DNA of 64,000 nt from UBA7803 sp036381275 (GTDB lineage Bacteria > Pseudomonadota > Gammaproteobacteria > Pseudomonadales > Azotimanducaceae). The notes under the pieces were generated by a model. That model ran no database searches and was not told the origin of the DNA. It saw only the letters and a program-made list of their open reading frames with translations. Positions 8,011 through 23,189 of the stretch are shown piece by piece; the first letter of the stretch is position 1; every line of letters begins with the position of its first letter. The stretch is taken from positions 25,573 to 89,572 of the forward strand of contig DASVDC010000147.1 of NCBI GenBank assembly GCA_036381275.1, in the 5' to 3' direction. Made by a program: the position numbers and the translations under genes.

Positions 8011-8034
8011 ATTCCGCCGCGCGCCACCCCAGAT
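8006..8034 (+). promoter_or_regulatory. Sigma-32 (heat shock) promoter for grpE-dnaK-dnaJ
   Basis: CTTGAA (8006-8011) is an exact sigma-32 -35 core and CCCCAGAT (8027-8034) matches the CCCCATNT -10 closely. The spacer is 15 bp, within the accepted range. The -35 box contains the hrcA stop codon. The start of transcription would be about 8040-8042, immediately before a strong hairpin. Matched by eye against the E. coli consensus. Confidence 0.7.
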
Positions 8035-8044
8035 AAGCGACAAG

Positions 8045-8074
8045 GCCCTGAGGGAGCCGTGGGTTCCCCAGGGC
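8045..8074 (+). promoter_or_regulatory. Strong hairpin at the predicted 5' end of the grpE mRNA
   Basis: GCCCTG (8045-8050) pairs with CAGGGC (8069-8074). After one bulged A the stem continues GGGAGCC (8052-8058) with GGTTCCC (8062-8068), including one G.U pair, around a GTG loop. No T-run follows, so it is not a typical terminator. Located just after the predicted sigma-32 start, it may protect the 5' end or act as a thermosensitive structure (inference). Confidence 0.5.
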
Positions 8075-8107
8075 GTCGCGCATTTGCAATCGGGAGGTTC
8101 AGTCGAG

Positions 8108-8731
8108 ATGGCGGAAGAGAAGGATCGAGCCAGCGTCCCCGCGGATGCCGGTGCCCCGGACGAGGTGGCGGGGACGGCGGACGGGCAGGCGCCCTCCGCC
8201 GAGGGTGAGGCGCCGCCCACGCAGGACGAGGCGCGCTCCCCGGAAGCTCTGGCGGCTGAGCTCGAGGAAGCCCGGCAGCAGGCGGAGCGCTACCGGGACC
8301 AGGCCCTCAGGGCTCAGGCCGAGTGCGAGAACGTCCGCCGGCGGGCCAGCCGGGACGTCGAGAACGCGCACAAGTACGCGCTCGAGCGCTTCACCGCGGA
8401 CCTGCTCCCCGTGCTCGACAGCCTGGAGAAGGCGGTCGAGGTTGCCTCGGCCACGAAGGGCGCCGAATCCATCGCCGAGGGCGTGGAGCTCTCGCTGAAG
8501 CTGTTCCTGACGACGGCGGAGAAATACGGCATCCAGCGCATCGACCCGTTGGGTGAGCCGTTCGACCCGCAGCTCCACGAGGCGATGACCCTGGTGCCGA
8601 GCGAGACCGCCGAGCCGAACTCGGTGGTGGACGTGATGCAGCGGGGCTATCTGCTGAACGGGCGGCTGGTGCGGGCCGCGAAGGTGGTGGTCGCGAAGGC
8701 GCCGGACGCCGGCGCCAGCAACGGCCAGTGA
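8108..8731 (+). CDS. grpE: Nucleotide exchange factor GrpE
   Basis: Releases ADP from DnaK as a dimer. 207 residues. An acidic disordered N-terminus of about 55 residues precedes the long dimerisation helix (RYRDQALRAQAECENVRRRA) and the C-terminal beta domain (GIQRIDPLGEPFDPQLHEAM and GYLLNGRLVRAAKVVVAK). The ATG at 8108 was chosen because GGGAGG (8092-8097) lies 10 nt upstream; an upstream TTG at 8084 would put that ribosome site inside the coding region. Probably transcribed from the sigma-32 promoter at 8006, with dnaK 81 bp downstream. Confidence 0.95.
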   Translation: MAEEKDRASVPADAGAPDEVAGTADGQAPSAEGEAPPTQDEARSPEALAAELEEARQQAERYRDQALRAQAECENVRRRASRDVENAHKYALERFTADLLPVLDSLEKAVEVASATKGAESIAEGVELSLKLFLTTAEKYGIQRIDPLGEPFDPQLHEAMTLVPSETAEPNSVVDVMQRGYLLNGRLVRAAKVVVAKAPDAGASNGQ

Positions 8732-8758
8732 GGCCGGCGACGAATTTCCGGTGGCGGG

Positions 8759-8786
8759 GTTGAAAGGCCGCGGCGCGCACCGATAT
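8759..8786 (+). promoter_or_regulatory. Possible second sigma-32-like promoter in front of dnaK
   Basis: GTTGAAA (8759-8765) differs from CTTGAAA at one base and ACCGATAT (8779-8786) matches CCCCATAT at 6 of 8 positions, with a 13-bp spacer. It would let dnaK-dnaJ be induced independently of grpE. Weaker than the grpE site. Confidence 0.4.
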
Positions 8787-8812
8787 AGCGGAAAGGACTT
8801 GGAGAATTCGAG

Positions 8813-10735
<1,923 letters not shown>

Positions 10736-10765
10736 TCGCCGCCCGAGGGCTGCTATCCTTCGCAC

Positions 10766-11896
10766 ATGCCGAAACGCGACTACTACGAGGTACTGGGTAT
10801 CTCCCGGGACGCCGGTGAGGCCGAGATCAAGAAGGCCTACCGGCGTCTCGCCATGAAGTACCACCCGGACCGCAACCCGGGCGACGAGAAAGCCACCGAG
10901 CGGTTCCGCGAAGCCAGCGAAGCCTACGAGGTGCTGGCGGACCCGGAGAAGCGCGCGGCCTACGACCGCTTCGGGCACGCCGGCGTCGACGGAAGCAGCG
11001 GCTTCGGCAGCGGCTTCGGCGCGGGCAGCTTCAGCGACATCTTCAGCGACGTGTTCGGCGACATCTTCGGTGCCGCCGGCGCGCGCACGCGCAGCAGCGT
11101 GACGCGCGGCGCGGACCTGCGCTACACGCTCGAGCTCGACCTCGAGCAGGCGGTGCGGGGCGACACCGTCGAGATCAAGATTCCGGTGCTCGCGACCTGC
11201 GACGTCTGCGACGGCAGCGGCGCGCGACCGGGCACCTCGCCGAGCGCCTGCCCCGATTGCGGCGGGCTCGGCCAGATTCGCGTGGCCCAGGGCTTCTTCT
11301 CGCTGCAGCAGACCTGCCCGCGCTGCCGCGGCTCCGGCGAGATCGTCACCGATCCGTGCGCGAAGTGCGGCGGCCGCGGCCGGGTGGACAAGCGCAAGAC
11401 GCTGAACGTGCGGATTCCCCCCGGTGTCGACACCGGCGACCGCATCCGGCTGGCCGGCGAAGGCGAAGCCGGCTTGCGGGGCGGGCCACCCGGCGACCTG
11501 TACGTGCAGATCGAGGTCCGCGAGCACCCGATCTTCACCCGCGACGGCAAGAATCTGTACTGTGAAGTGCCGATCACGTTCGTCGACGCGGCGCTCGGCG
11601 GCGAGCTCGACGTGCCGACACTGGACGGCCGCGTGAAGCTGAAGATTCCGCCGGAAACCCAGACCGGCCGGGTGTTCCGGCTGCGCGGCAAGGGCGTCAC
11701 GCCGGTGCGCGGCGGCGGTGTGGGCGATCTGCTCTGCCGGGTGGTCGTGGAGACGCCGGTGAACCTCACCGAGAAGCAGAAGGCGCTGCTGCGCGAGTTC
11801 CAGCGCTCCGTCTCCGACGGGGGCGAGCGTCACTCGCCGAAGGGCAGCTCGTGGTTCAAGGGTGTGAAGGACTTCTTCGACGGGCTGACGAGCTGA
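10766..11896 (+). CDS. dnaJ: Chaperone protein DnaJ (Hsp40)
   Basis: Co-chaperone stimulating DnaK ATPase and presenting substrates. 376 residues. The J domain has HPD at residues 33-35 (KYHPDRNPGD). A Gly/Phe/Ser-rich linker follows, then four zinc-finger repeats (CDVCDGSG, CPDCGGLG, CPRCRGSG, CAKCGGRG) and the C-terminal substrate domains. It begins 30 bp after dnaK. A TATCCT box sits 13 nt before the ATG, and no ribosome site is well spaced; a GAGGG lies about 16 nt upstream. After the stop a REP-like half element separates it from dapB. Confidence 0.97.
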   Translation: MPKRDYYEVLGISRDAGEAEIKKAYRRLAMKYHPDRNPGDEKATERFREASEAYEVLADPEKRAAYDRFGHAGVDGSSGFGSGFGAGSFSDIFSDVFGDIFGAAGARTRSSVTRGADLRYTLELDLEQAVRGDTVEIKIPVLATCDVCDGSGARPGTSPSACPDCGGLGQIRVAQGFFSLQQTCPRCRGSGEIVTDPCAKCGGRGRVDKRKTLNVRIPPGVDTGDRIRLAGEGEAGLRGGPPGDLYVQIEVREHPIFTRDGKNLYCEVPITFVDAALGGELDVPTLDGRVKLKIPPETQTGRVFRLRGKGVTPVRGGGVGDLLCRVVVETPVNLTEKQKALLREFQRSVSDGGERHSPKGSSWFKGVKDFFDGLTS

Positions 11897-11918
11897 TCCG
11901 GCGCGTCTCGGGTCGATC

Positions 11919-11942
11919 GCGATCGGGAGATCGCGCCTACAG
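11919..11942 (+). repeat. REP-like half element between dnaJ and dapB
   Basis: GCGATC (11919-11924), a four-base loop, GATCGC (11929-11934), then GCCTACAG. The 24 bases match 21 of 24 at 38083-38106, the last stem of the larger element behind pnp, so this is a dispersed repeat family. It lies 10 bp before the dapB start. Confidence 0.5.
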
Positions 11943-11952
11943 CGGAGTGGGT

Positions 11953-12768
11953 ATGACACGCGTAGCCGTCACCGGCGCCGCCGGACGAATGGGGCGGACG
12001 CTGATCCAGGCACTCGAGCAGGCCGAGGATCTGAGCCTGACGGCGGCGCTCGAGCGCGCCGGCTCCAGCCTGATCGGCACGGATGCCGGCGAGCTGGCCG
12101 GTGTCGGCTCGCTCGGCGTGCCGGTGCGTGACGATCTCGCGGCCGCGGTCGACCGGTTCGACACGCTGATCGATTTCTCGGTGCCGGCCGCGACGCTGGC
12201 GAACCTCGACGTCTGCCGTGCCCACGGCCGGGCGATGGTGATCGGCACCACCGGCATCGATCCGGACGGCGTCGCGCGGATCCGCGAGGCATCGGCCGTG
12301 ATCCCGATCCTGTTCGCGCCGAACATGTCGGTCGGCGTGAACCTCGCGTTCCGGCTCGCCGAGCTCGCCACGCAGGTGCTCGGTGACACGGTGGACATCG
12401 AGATCGTCGAGGCGCACCACCGGCACAAGATCGATGCACCGTCCGGGACGGCGCTCCGGCTCGGCGAGGTGGTCGCGCGCACGCTCGGCCGCGATCTCGC
12501 CGAGATCGCCGTGTACGACCGCCACGGCGCGCTCGGCCCGCGGCAGCGCGGGACGATCGGATTCGCGACGGTGCGCGCCGGCGACATCGTCGGCGACCAC
12601 ACGGTGATCTTCGCGGGCCAGGGCGAACGGCTCGAGATCACGCACCGGGCCGAGAGCCGGATGAACTTCGCTCAGGGCGCGCTGCGGGCGGTGCGATTCC
12701 TGCAGCAGCATCGGCATGGCCTGTTCGACATGCAGGATGTACTGGGCTTCGGCACCGGCGTCCGGTAA
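11953..12768 (+). CDS. dapB: 4-hydroxy-tetrahydrodipicolinate reductase
   Basis: NAD(P)H-dependent step of the diaminopimelate/lysine pathway. 271 residues, normal length. N-terminal Rossmann motif RVAVTGAAGRMGRTLIQAL; IDFSVPAATLANL and VIGTTGID in the cofactor domain; the substrate motif EIVEAHHRHKIDAPSGTALR with the catalytic His and Lys; and the dimer region. The ATG at 11953 has GGAG at 11944-11947. dnaJ-dapB-carA is a conserved gammaproteobacterial order. A terminator-like hairpin stands between dapB and carA. Confidence 0.96.
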   Translation: MTRVAVTGAAGRMGRTLIQALEQAEDLSLTAALERAGSSLIGTDAGELAGVGSLGVPVRDDLAAAVDRFDTLIDFSVPAATLANLDVCRAHGRAMVIGTTGIDPDGVARIREASAVIPILFAPNMSVGVNLAFRLAELATQVLGDTVDIEIVEAHHRHKIDAPSGTALRLGEVVARTLGRDLAEIAVYDRHGALGPRQRGTIGFATVRAGDIVGDHTVIFAGQGERLEITHRAESRMNFAQGALRAVRFLQQHRHGLFDMQDVLGFGTGVR

Positions 12769-12783
12769 ACTTCCGCGCCCAGC

Positions 12784-12825
12784 AAAGGCGGGTTCGATCC
12801 CAGGTTCCGATCGCCCGCCTTTCTT
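12784..12825 (+). terminator. Intrinsic terminator or attenuator between dapB and carA
   Basis: AAAGGCGGG (12784-12792) pairs perfectly with CCCGCCTTT (12814-12822); inside, CGATC (12795-12799) pairs with GATCG (12809-12813). The right arm runs into TTTCTT. It lies 55 bp before the carA start in an otherwise empty 111-bp gap, so it either ends dapB transcripts or attenuates carAB. Confidence 0.65.
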
Positions 12826-12879
12826 GCAACGGTCCTCCGCCGTCTTCCGGATCCAATACAGCTTCCGAGGTAGGCCCCA

Positions 12880-14011
12880 TTGACGGATGAGTACGTTCCG
12901 GCTCTGCTGGTGCTCGAGGACGGCAGCGTGTTCCGCGGCCGCTCGATCGGCGCGTTGGGCACGAGCGTCGGCGAGGTGGTGTTCAACACCGCGATGACCG
13001 GCTATCAGGAGATCCTGACCGATCCCTCGTACAGTCGCCAGATCATCACCTTCACGTACCCGCAGATCGGCAACACCGGGGTCAACGACGAGGACGTGGA
13101 GTCCGACCGCGTGCACGCCGCCGGCGTCGTGATCCGGCAGTTGCCGCGCCGCGCGAGCAGCTGGCGCATGCAGCGCACGCTCCCCGAGTTCCTCGCGGCC
13201 GAGGGCGTGATCGGCATCGCCGGCGTCGACACGCGGCGGCTCACCCGGCTGATCCGCGAGAAGGGCGCGATGGCCGGCTGCATCGTTGCCGGTCCCGGGG
13301 CCGTCGAAGCGGAAGCGCTCGCGGCCGCCCGGTCGTTTCCCGGTCTCGCCGGCATGGACCTCGCGAAGGAGGTCAGCCGCCGCGACGTGGGCACCTGGAC
13401 GCAGACCAGCTGGCAGCGCGGACGCGGCTACGGGACCCTCGAAACGCCGCGCTTTCACGTGGTGGCGTACGACTTCGGCGTGAAGCAGAGCATTCTGCGC
13501 CTGCTGGCGGACCGTGGCTGTCGGATCACGGTCGTGCCGGCCACCACACCGGCGAGCGACGTGCTCGAGCTCGAGCCGGACGGCGTGTTCCTGTCGAACG
13601 GCCCGGGCGACCCGGAACCGTGCGGCTACGCGATCGACGCGATCCGCGAGCTGATGGATCGCGACGTGCCGCTGTTCGGCATCTGTCTCGGGCATCAGCT
13701 CATGGCGCTCGCGAGCGGCGGGCGCACCGTGAAGATGCCGCACGGCCACCACGGCGCCAACCACCCGGTGAAGGACCTGCGCGACAATCGCGTGCTCGTC
13801 ACCAGCCAGAACCACGGTTTCGCGGTGGACGCCGAGCGGCTGCCGAACTGCCTGACGGTGACCCACGTGTCGCTGTTCGACGGCACGCTGCAGGGGCTGC
13901 GCCGCACCGACCGGCGCGCGCTCGGCTTCCAGGGACATCCGGAGGCGAACCCCGGCCCGCAGGACTGCAGTTACCTGTTCGACGAGTTCATCCGGATGAT
14001 GGAAGGCGCCG

Positions 14012-14019
<8 letters not shown>
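12880..14019 (+). CDS. carA: Carbamoyl-phosphate synthase small (glutaminase) subunit
   Basis: Hydrolyses glutamine and passes ammonia to CarB, for arginine and pyrimidine synthesis. 379 residues. The C-terminal class I amidotransferase domain has the nucleophile Cys269 in FGICLGHQLMALASGG and the His353/Glu355 pair in GFQGHPEANPG, the same numbering as E. coli. The start is TTG at 12880: homology begins there, GAGG lies upstream, and a UUG start is also known for E. coli carA. It overlaps carB by 8 bp. Confidence 0.97.
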
Positions 14020-17230
<3,211 letters not shown>

Positions 17231-17234
17231 TCTC

Positions 17235-17708
17235 ATGCCAGTTCCGATGACAGTGGAAGGCGAGCGGGCGCTGCGCGAGGAGCTCAACCGGCGCAAGTAC
17301 GAGCTGCGCCCGCAGATCACCCAGGCGATCGCCGAGGCCCGGGAGCACGGCGACCTGAAGGAGAACGCCGAGTACCACGCCGCGCGCGAACAGCAGAGCT
17401 TCAACGAAGGCCGCATCCAGGAGATCGAGAGCAAGCTCGCGGATGCGCAGGTGATCGACGTCACCAAGATCACGCCCACCGGCAAGGTCATCTTCGGCGT
17501 GACCGTGACCCTGATTGACACCGAGAACGACACCGAGCTGCGCTACAAGATCGTCGGCGAGGACGAAGCCGACCTGAAGGCCGGCAAGCTCTCCGTGATG
17601 TCCCCGATCGCGCGCGCCTTGATCGGCAAGAGCGAAGGCGACACCGTGACCGTGAAGACCCCGAAGGGCGAAGTCGAGTACGAAATCGAGCGCGTCGAAC
17701 ACATCTGA
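17235..17708 (+). CDS. greA: Transcription elongation factor GreA
   Basis: Binds the RNA polymerase secondary channel and stimulates cleavage of backtracked transcripts. 157 residues. N-terminal coiled coil with the acidic tip (EAREHGDLKENAEYHAAREQ) and the C-terminal FKBP-like domain (MSPIARALIGKSEGDTV). The ATG at 17235 gives the usual N-terminus MPVPMTVEGE; the second ATG at 17247 is possible. Only 4 bp follow the carB stop, with no separate promoter visible, so it is probably transcribed with carAB. Confidence 0.96.
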   Translation: MPVPMTVEGERALREELNRRKYELRPQITQAIAEAREHGDLKENAEYHAAREQQSFNEGRIQEIESKLADAQVIDVTKITPTGKVIFGVTVTLIDTENDTELRYKIVGEDEADLKAGKLSVMSPIARALIGKSEGDTVTVKTPKGEVEYEIERVEHI

Positions 17709-17805
17709 CGCGGGCCGCCGGCGCCAAGGGGCGATAGACCTCACCGGTCGTCGAAGCGGGTCGCCAGAACCTCACGGTCGTAAGGACGCAGAGGTCGAAC
17801 GTGCG

Positions 17806-17863
17806 TCGGCCGGTGGCGGAGCGGCGGAGCGTGGCCGCGAAAGGCCGCTCCGCCACCGGCCGA
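17806..17863. repeat. Perfect 19-bp inverted repeat between convergent greA and yhbY
   Basis: The left arm at 17806-17824 (TCGGCCGGTGGCGGAGCGG) is the exact reverse complement of the right arm at 17845-17863; the loop is 20 nt. It sits in a 202-bp gap between two genes that point at each other. No T-run follows either side. It may act as a bidirectional terminator or transcript-end stabiliser. The remainder of the gap shows no gene. Confidence 0.75.
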
Positions 17864-17910
17864 CACCCGCTCACGAGAACTGCATCCTTAGGCTCGCCAG
17901 GTTCTGGCGG

Positions 17911-18228
17911 CTAGGCTTCGCGGAAGCGTGTGAGGTTCGAAAGCTTGTGATTGGGCTCAGGATTCTTCCGGAAGAGCACGACGATCCTGCCGATGCTCTG
18001 CACGACATCGGCCTCGCACGCGCCCGCGAGCTCGCGAGCCATCGCGCTGCGCGCATCGCGATCTCCCGCGAGCCGCACCTTGATCAGCTCGTGATCGTCG
18101 AGCGCCCGGCGCGTCTCGGCGATCACCGCATCGGTCACGCCCCGCTCACCCACCTGCACCACCGGTTCGAGGTGGTGGGCGATGCGTTTCAGTCGGCGGC
18201 GGTCGGGCGTGGGGCTCATCCGCGCCAT
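17911..18228 (-). CDS. yhbY: YhbY family RNA-binding protein (CRM domain)
   Basis: Small CRM-domain protein associated with 50S ribosome assembly. Up to 105 residues. The CRM pattern is clear: LKRIAHHLEPVVQVGERGVT, DDHELIKVRLAGDRD, and IGRIVVLFRKNPE, with GxxG-type residues in VGERG. Two starts are possible: ATG at 18228 or ATG at 18219 (MSPTPDRRRLKR), which fits the usual length better; neither has a clear ribosome site. It diverges from rlmE with only 23 bp between starts, so at least one promoter must lie inside coding DNA. Confidence 0.9.
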   Translation of the reverse strand: MARMSPTPDRRRLKRIAHHLEPVVQVGERGVTDAVIAETRRALDDHELIKVRLAGDRDARSAMARELAGACEADVVQSIGRIVVLFRKNPEPNHKLSNLTRFREA

Positions 18229-18251
18229 TCTACCCGCACCGCGCCGTCGCC

Positions 18252-18887
18252 GTGAGCAAGCGGAGCTCCTCGAGCCATCGCTGGCTCGCGCGCCAGCGCC
18301 GCGACCCGTTCGCGCGCCGCGCGGCGGCCGAGGGGCAGGTGTCCCGCGCGCACTTCAAGCTCGAAGAGCTCGACCGGCGCTTCCGCCTGCTCGGCCGCGG
18401 CCGGCGGGTGCTCGAGCTCGGTGCGGCCCCGGGCGGCTGGACACGCTACATCGAGGAACGGCTGGCAGGGGGATTGCTCGTGGTTTGTGACCTGCGTCCG
18501 GTTTCGGCGGGCGCGGACACGGTAGTGATCGAGGGCGCGTACGGTGAGCCGGAGACCGACCGGCGGATCGAGGCGGCGCTCGGCGGCGAGGCGGTGGACC
18601 TTGTTTTATCGGATATGGCCCCCAATATGAGTGGTAACCGCACGACGGATCAGGCGCGGGCCATGTACCTCGCCGATCTGGCCCTCGATGCCGCCGAGCG
18701 CTGGCTGAAACCGGGTGGTGCGCTGGTGGTCAAACTGTTTCAGGGCGAAGGCACGGACGCGTACGTGGCAGCGCTGAAGGAGCGCTTCGAGAAGGCCCGG
18801 CTCGTCAAGCCGCAGGCGTCCCGGCCCGAGTCCCGCGAGGTCTATGCCGTGGCGCAGGGCGCCCGGTTCGCGCGGGCGGGCGATTGA
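18252..18887 (+). CDS. rlmE: 23S rRNA (uridine-2'-O) methyltransferase RlmE (FtsJ/RrmJ)
   Basis: Methylates 23S rRNA U2552 on the 50S subunit; heat-inducible in E. coli. 211 residues. The catalytic K-D-K-E set is visible: Lys in SRAHFKLEELD, Asp in LVLSDMAPNMSG, Lys in GALVVKLFQGEG and Glu in ESREVYAVA. SAM motif I is LELGAAPGGWT. The start is GTG at 18252. It is followed after 87 bp by ftsH, the usual partner. Confidence 0.95.
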   Translation: MSKRSSSSHRWLARQRRDPFARRAAAEGQVSRAHFKLEELDRRFRLLGRGRRVLELGAAPGGWTRYIEERLAGGLLVVCDLRPVSAGADTVVIEGAYGEPETDRRIEAALGGEAVDLVLSDMAPNMSGNRTTDQARAMYLADLALDAAERWLKPGGALVVKLFQGEGTDAYVAALKERFEKARLVKPQASRPESREVYAVAQGARFARAGD

Positions 18888-18974
18888 CGCCCCCCGGGTC
18901 TGGTGTAGGCTTGATAGAGATACGTACCGCGGCGGCAGGTGAGCCTCCCCGGCGTGTAGCAAGAGGATAAGCCC

Positions 18975-20882
<1,908 letters not shown>

Positions 20883-20914
20883 GCGCAACGGTACCGGGCG
20901 CCGCCGCCCGACCC

Positions 20915-21772
20915 ATGGCCTTCGCCCGCTACGTCGATTGCGCCGGCCGCCGGCTGGATCTCTCCGAGCCGCGCATCATGGGGGTGATCAACGTCACCCC
21001 CGATTCGTTTTCCGACGGCGGCCGGTTCCTCCGCGGCGGCCCGGATCTCCCCCGCATTCTCGACGCGGCTCAGGCGATGCTGGCCGAAGGCGCCGCGATC
21101 CTCGACGTGGGCGGCGAATCCACCCGGCCCGGCGCCGCGCCGGTGGACGAGGCGGAAGAAGCCCGCCGTGTGATGCCGGTCGTCGAACGCCTGCTCGAAC
21201 TCGATACCATCGTTTCGGTCGACACCAGCAAGCCGGGTCTGGCGGCCCGGGCGCTGGCGGCCGGCGCCCACATGATCAACGACGTGACCGGCGGCCGCTC
21301 GGCCGAGCTGGTGGCGGCGGTGGCGGAGCGGGGCGCGGCGCTCTGCCTGATGCACATGCAGGGGAAGCCGCGCACGATGCAGGTTGCGCCCCGGTACCGC
21401 GACGTGATCGCGGAGGTGCGGGATTTTCTCGCCGGACAGGTCGAGCGCTGTCGCCGGGCCGGCGTGGCGCACGAGCGTCTGATGATCGATCCGGGCTTCG
21501 GCTTCGGCAAGACGCTGGAGCATAATCTGCGGCTGCTGCGGCAGCTCGAAGACCTGCGCGTCGACGGGCTGCCGCTGCTCGTCGGTCTGTCGCGCAAGAG
21601 CATGATCGGGACCGTCACCGGCCGCCCGCCCGATCGGCGCGCGGCGGGCAGTGCGGCCGCGGCATTGCTGGCGGCCGAGCGCGGCGCCGACGTGGTCCGG
21701 GTGCACGACGTCGCGGAAACCGCCGACGCGCTGCGGATGCTGGCGGCACTGAAGGAACTGGAGCGGGCTTGA
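20915..21772 (+). CDS. folP: Dihydropteroate synthase
   Basis: Joins p-aminobenzoate to the pterin pyrophosphate in folate synthesis; the sulfonamide target. 285 residues. Signatures: IMGVINVTPDSFSDGG, ILDVGGESTRPGA, INDVTGG, LMHMQG, MIDPGFGFGKTLEHN, GLSRKSMIG. ATG at 20915. It overlaps glmM by 4 bp (TTGA). The usual upstream enzyme of the pathway, folK, is absent from its normal position beside pcnB further along this window. Confidence 0.96.
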   Translation: MAFARYVDCAGRRLDLSEPRIMGVINVTPDSFSDGGRFLRGGPDLPRILDAAQAMLAEGAAILDVGGESTRPGAAPVDEAEEARRVMPVVERLLELDTIVSVDTSKPGLAARALAAGAHMINDVTGGRSAELVAAVAERGAALCLMHMQGKPRTMQVAPRYRDVIAEVRDFLAGQVERCRRAGVAHERLMIDPGFGFGKTLEHNLRLLRQLEDLRVDGLPLLVGLSRKSMIGTVTGRPPDRRAAGSAAAALLAAERGADVVRVHDVAETADALRMLAALKELERA

Positions 21773-23109
21773 GCAGGAAATATTTCGGGACCGATGGAAT
21801 CCGCGGCCGCGTCGGCGAGCATCCGATCACCCCGGAGTTCTGTCTGCGGCTCGGCTGGGCGGTCGGCCGGGTGTTCGCGCGCCACGGCGAGAGCCACGTG
21901 ATCATCGGCAAGGACACGCGCATCTCCGGCTACATGCTGGAGTCGGTGCTGGAGTCCGGGCTGGTCTCTGCCGGCGCGAACGTGAGCCTGCTCGGGCCGA
22001 TGCCGACGCCCGCGGTGGCCTATCTGACCCGGACGCTCCGGGCCGATGCCGGCATCGTGATCAGCGCGTCGCACAACCCGTACTACGACAACGGCATCAA
22101 GTTCTTCGACCGGCACGGCAACAAGCTGCCCGATCAGGTGGAGCTCGAGATCGAGGCGCAGCTCGAGGGCGAGATCGCCTGCGTCGACTCCGACCGGCTC
22201 GGCAAGGCGGTGCGGGTCGGCGATGCGCCGGGCCGCTACATCGAGTTCTGCAAGGCCACCGTGAATCGCGGCTTCAGCCTGCGCGGGCTGAAGGTGGCGC
22301 TCGACTGCGCGCACGGCGCGACCTACCACGTCGCGCCCGGCGTGTTCGAAGAGCTCGGCGCCGAGATCGACGTGATCGGCCAGGCGCCGAACGGCACGAA
22401 CATCAACGACGGTTGCGGCTCGACCCGGCCGGAGGCGCTGGCCGCACGGGTGCGGGAGATCGGCGCCGACGTCGGCATCGCGTTCGACGGCGACGGCGAC
22501 CGGGTGGTGATGGTGGATGCCGCGGGCGAGGTCGTCGACGGTGACGAGCTGCTCTTGATCATCGCCGAGCACCGCGCGCGGCGCGGCCAGCTCGAGGGCG
22601 GCGTGGTCGGCACGGTGATGTCGAATTACGGGCTCGAACGGGCGTTCGCCCGGCTCGGGATCCCGTTCTGCCGGGCGAAGGTGGGCGATCGCTACGTGCT
22701 GGAGCTGATGAAGGAGAAGGGCTGGCAGCTCGGCGGCGAGACGTCCGGGCACCTGCTGTGCCTGGACCTCACCACCACCGGCGATGCCATCGTGGCCGCG
22801 CTGCAGGTGCTGGCGGCGATGGTGGAGCAGCAGCGCGGCCTGCACGACCTCAAGCAGAGCATGGTCAAACTGCCGCAGAAGATGATCAACGTCCGAGTGC
22901 CGGACCCGGCCCGGCAGGCCGACTGTCCGAGCGTCGTGCGCGCCGTGCAGGCGATGGACGCGCGCCTCTGCGGCCGCGGCCGGGTGCTGATCCGGCCGTC
23001 GGGGACCGAGCCGGTGATCCGGGTGATGGTGGAAGGCGAAGACCCGGACGAGGTGGGCGCGATCGCCGAGGAGCTGGCCGCCGTCGTTCGCGCCGCGGCG
23101 GCCGCCTGA
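21769..23109 (+). CDS. glmM: Phosphoglucosamine mutase
   Basis: Converts glucosamine-6-phosphate to glucosamine-1-phosphate for peptidoglycan and LPS. 446 residues. N-terminus KYFGTDGIRGRVGEHPITPE; the phosphoserine loop ISASHNPYYDNGIKFF; the metal site DGDGDRV; and C-terminal RPSGTEPVIRVMVEG. The start is TTG at 21769, overlapping the folP stop; no better start exists before the conserved region. Confidence 0.97.
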   Translation: MSRKYFGTDGIRGRVGEHPITPEFCLRLGWAVGRVFARHGESHVIIGKDTRISGYMLESVLESGLVSAGANVSLLGPMPTPAVAYLTRTLRADAGIVISASHNPYYDNGIKFFDRHGNKLPDQVELEIEAQLEGEIACVDSDRLGKAVRVGDAPGRYIEFCKATVNRGFSLRGLKVALDCAHGATYHVAPGVFEELGAEIDVIGQAPNGTNINDGCGSTRPEALAARVREIGADVGIAFDGDGDRVVMVDAAGEVVDGDELLLIIAEHRARRGQLEGGVVGTVMSNYGLERAFARLGIPFCRAKVGDRYVLELMKEKGWQLGGETSGHLLCLDLTTTGDAIVAALQVLAAMVEQQRGLHDLKQSMVKLPQKMINVRVPDPARQADCPSVVRAVQAMDARLCGRGRVLIRPSGTEPVIRVMVEGEDPDEVGAIAEELAAVVRAAAAA

Positions 23110-23189
23110 TCTTTTGCCGCCAGACGCCACTGGCACCGGTCTGCCCGACCCGGTAACATGCGCGCCCTCGCACGACCGCGACCTGCATC

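Noticed and set aside
12786..12806. GGGTTCGATCCC looks like a tRNA T arm in the carA leader.
   Set aside because: No acceptor, D or anticodon arm around it; it is part of the terminator-like stem.
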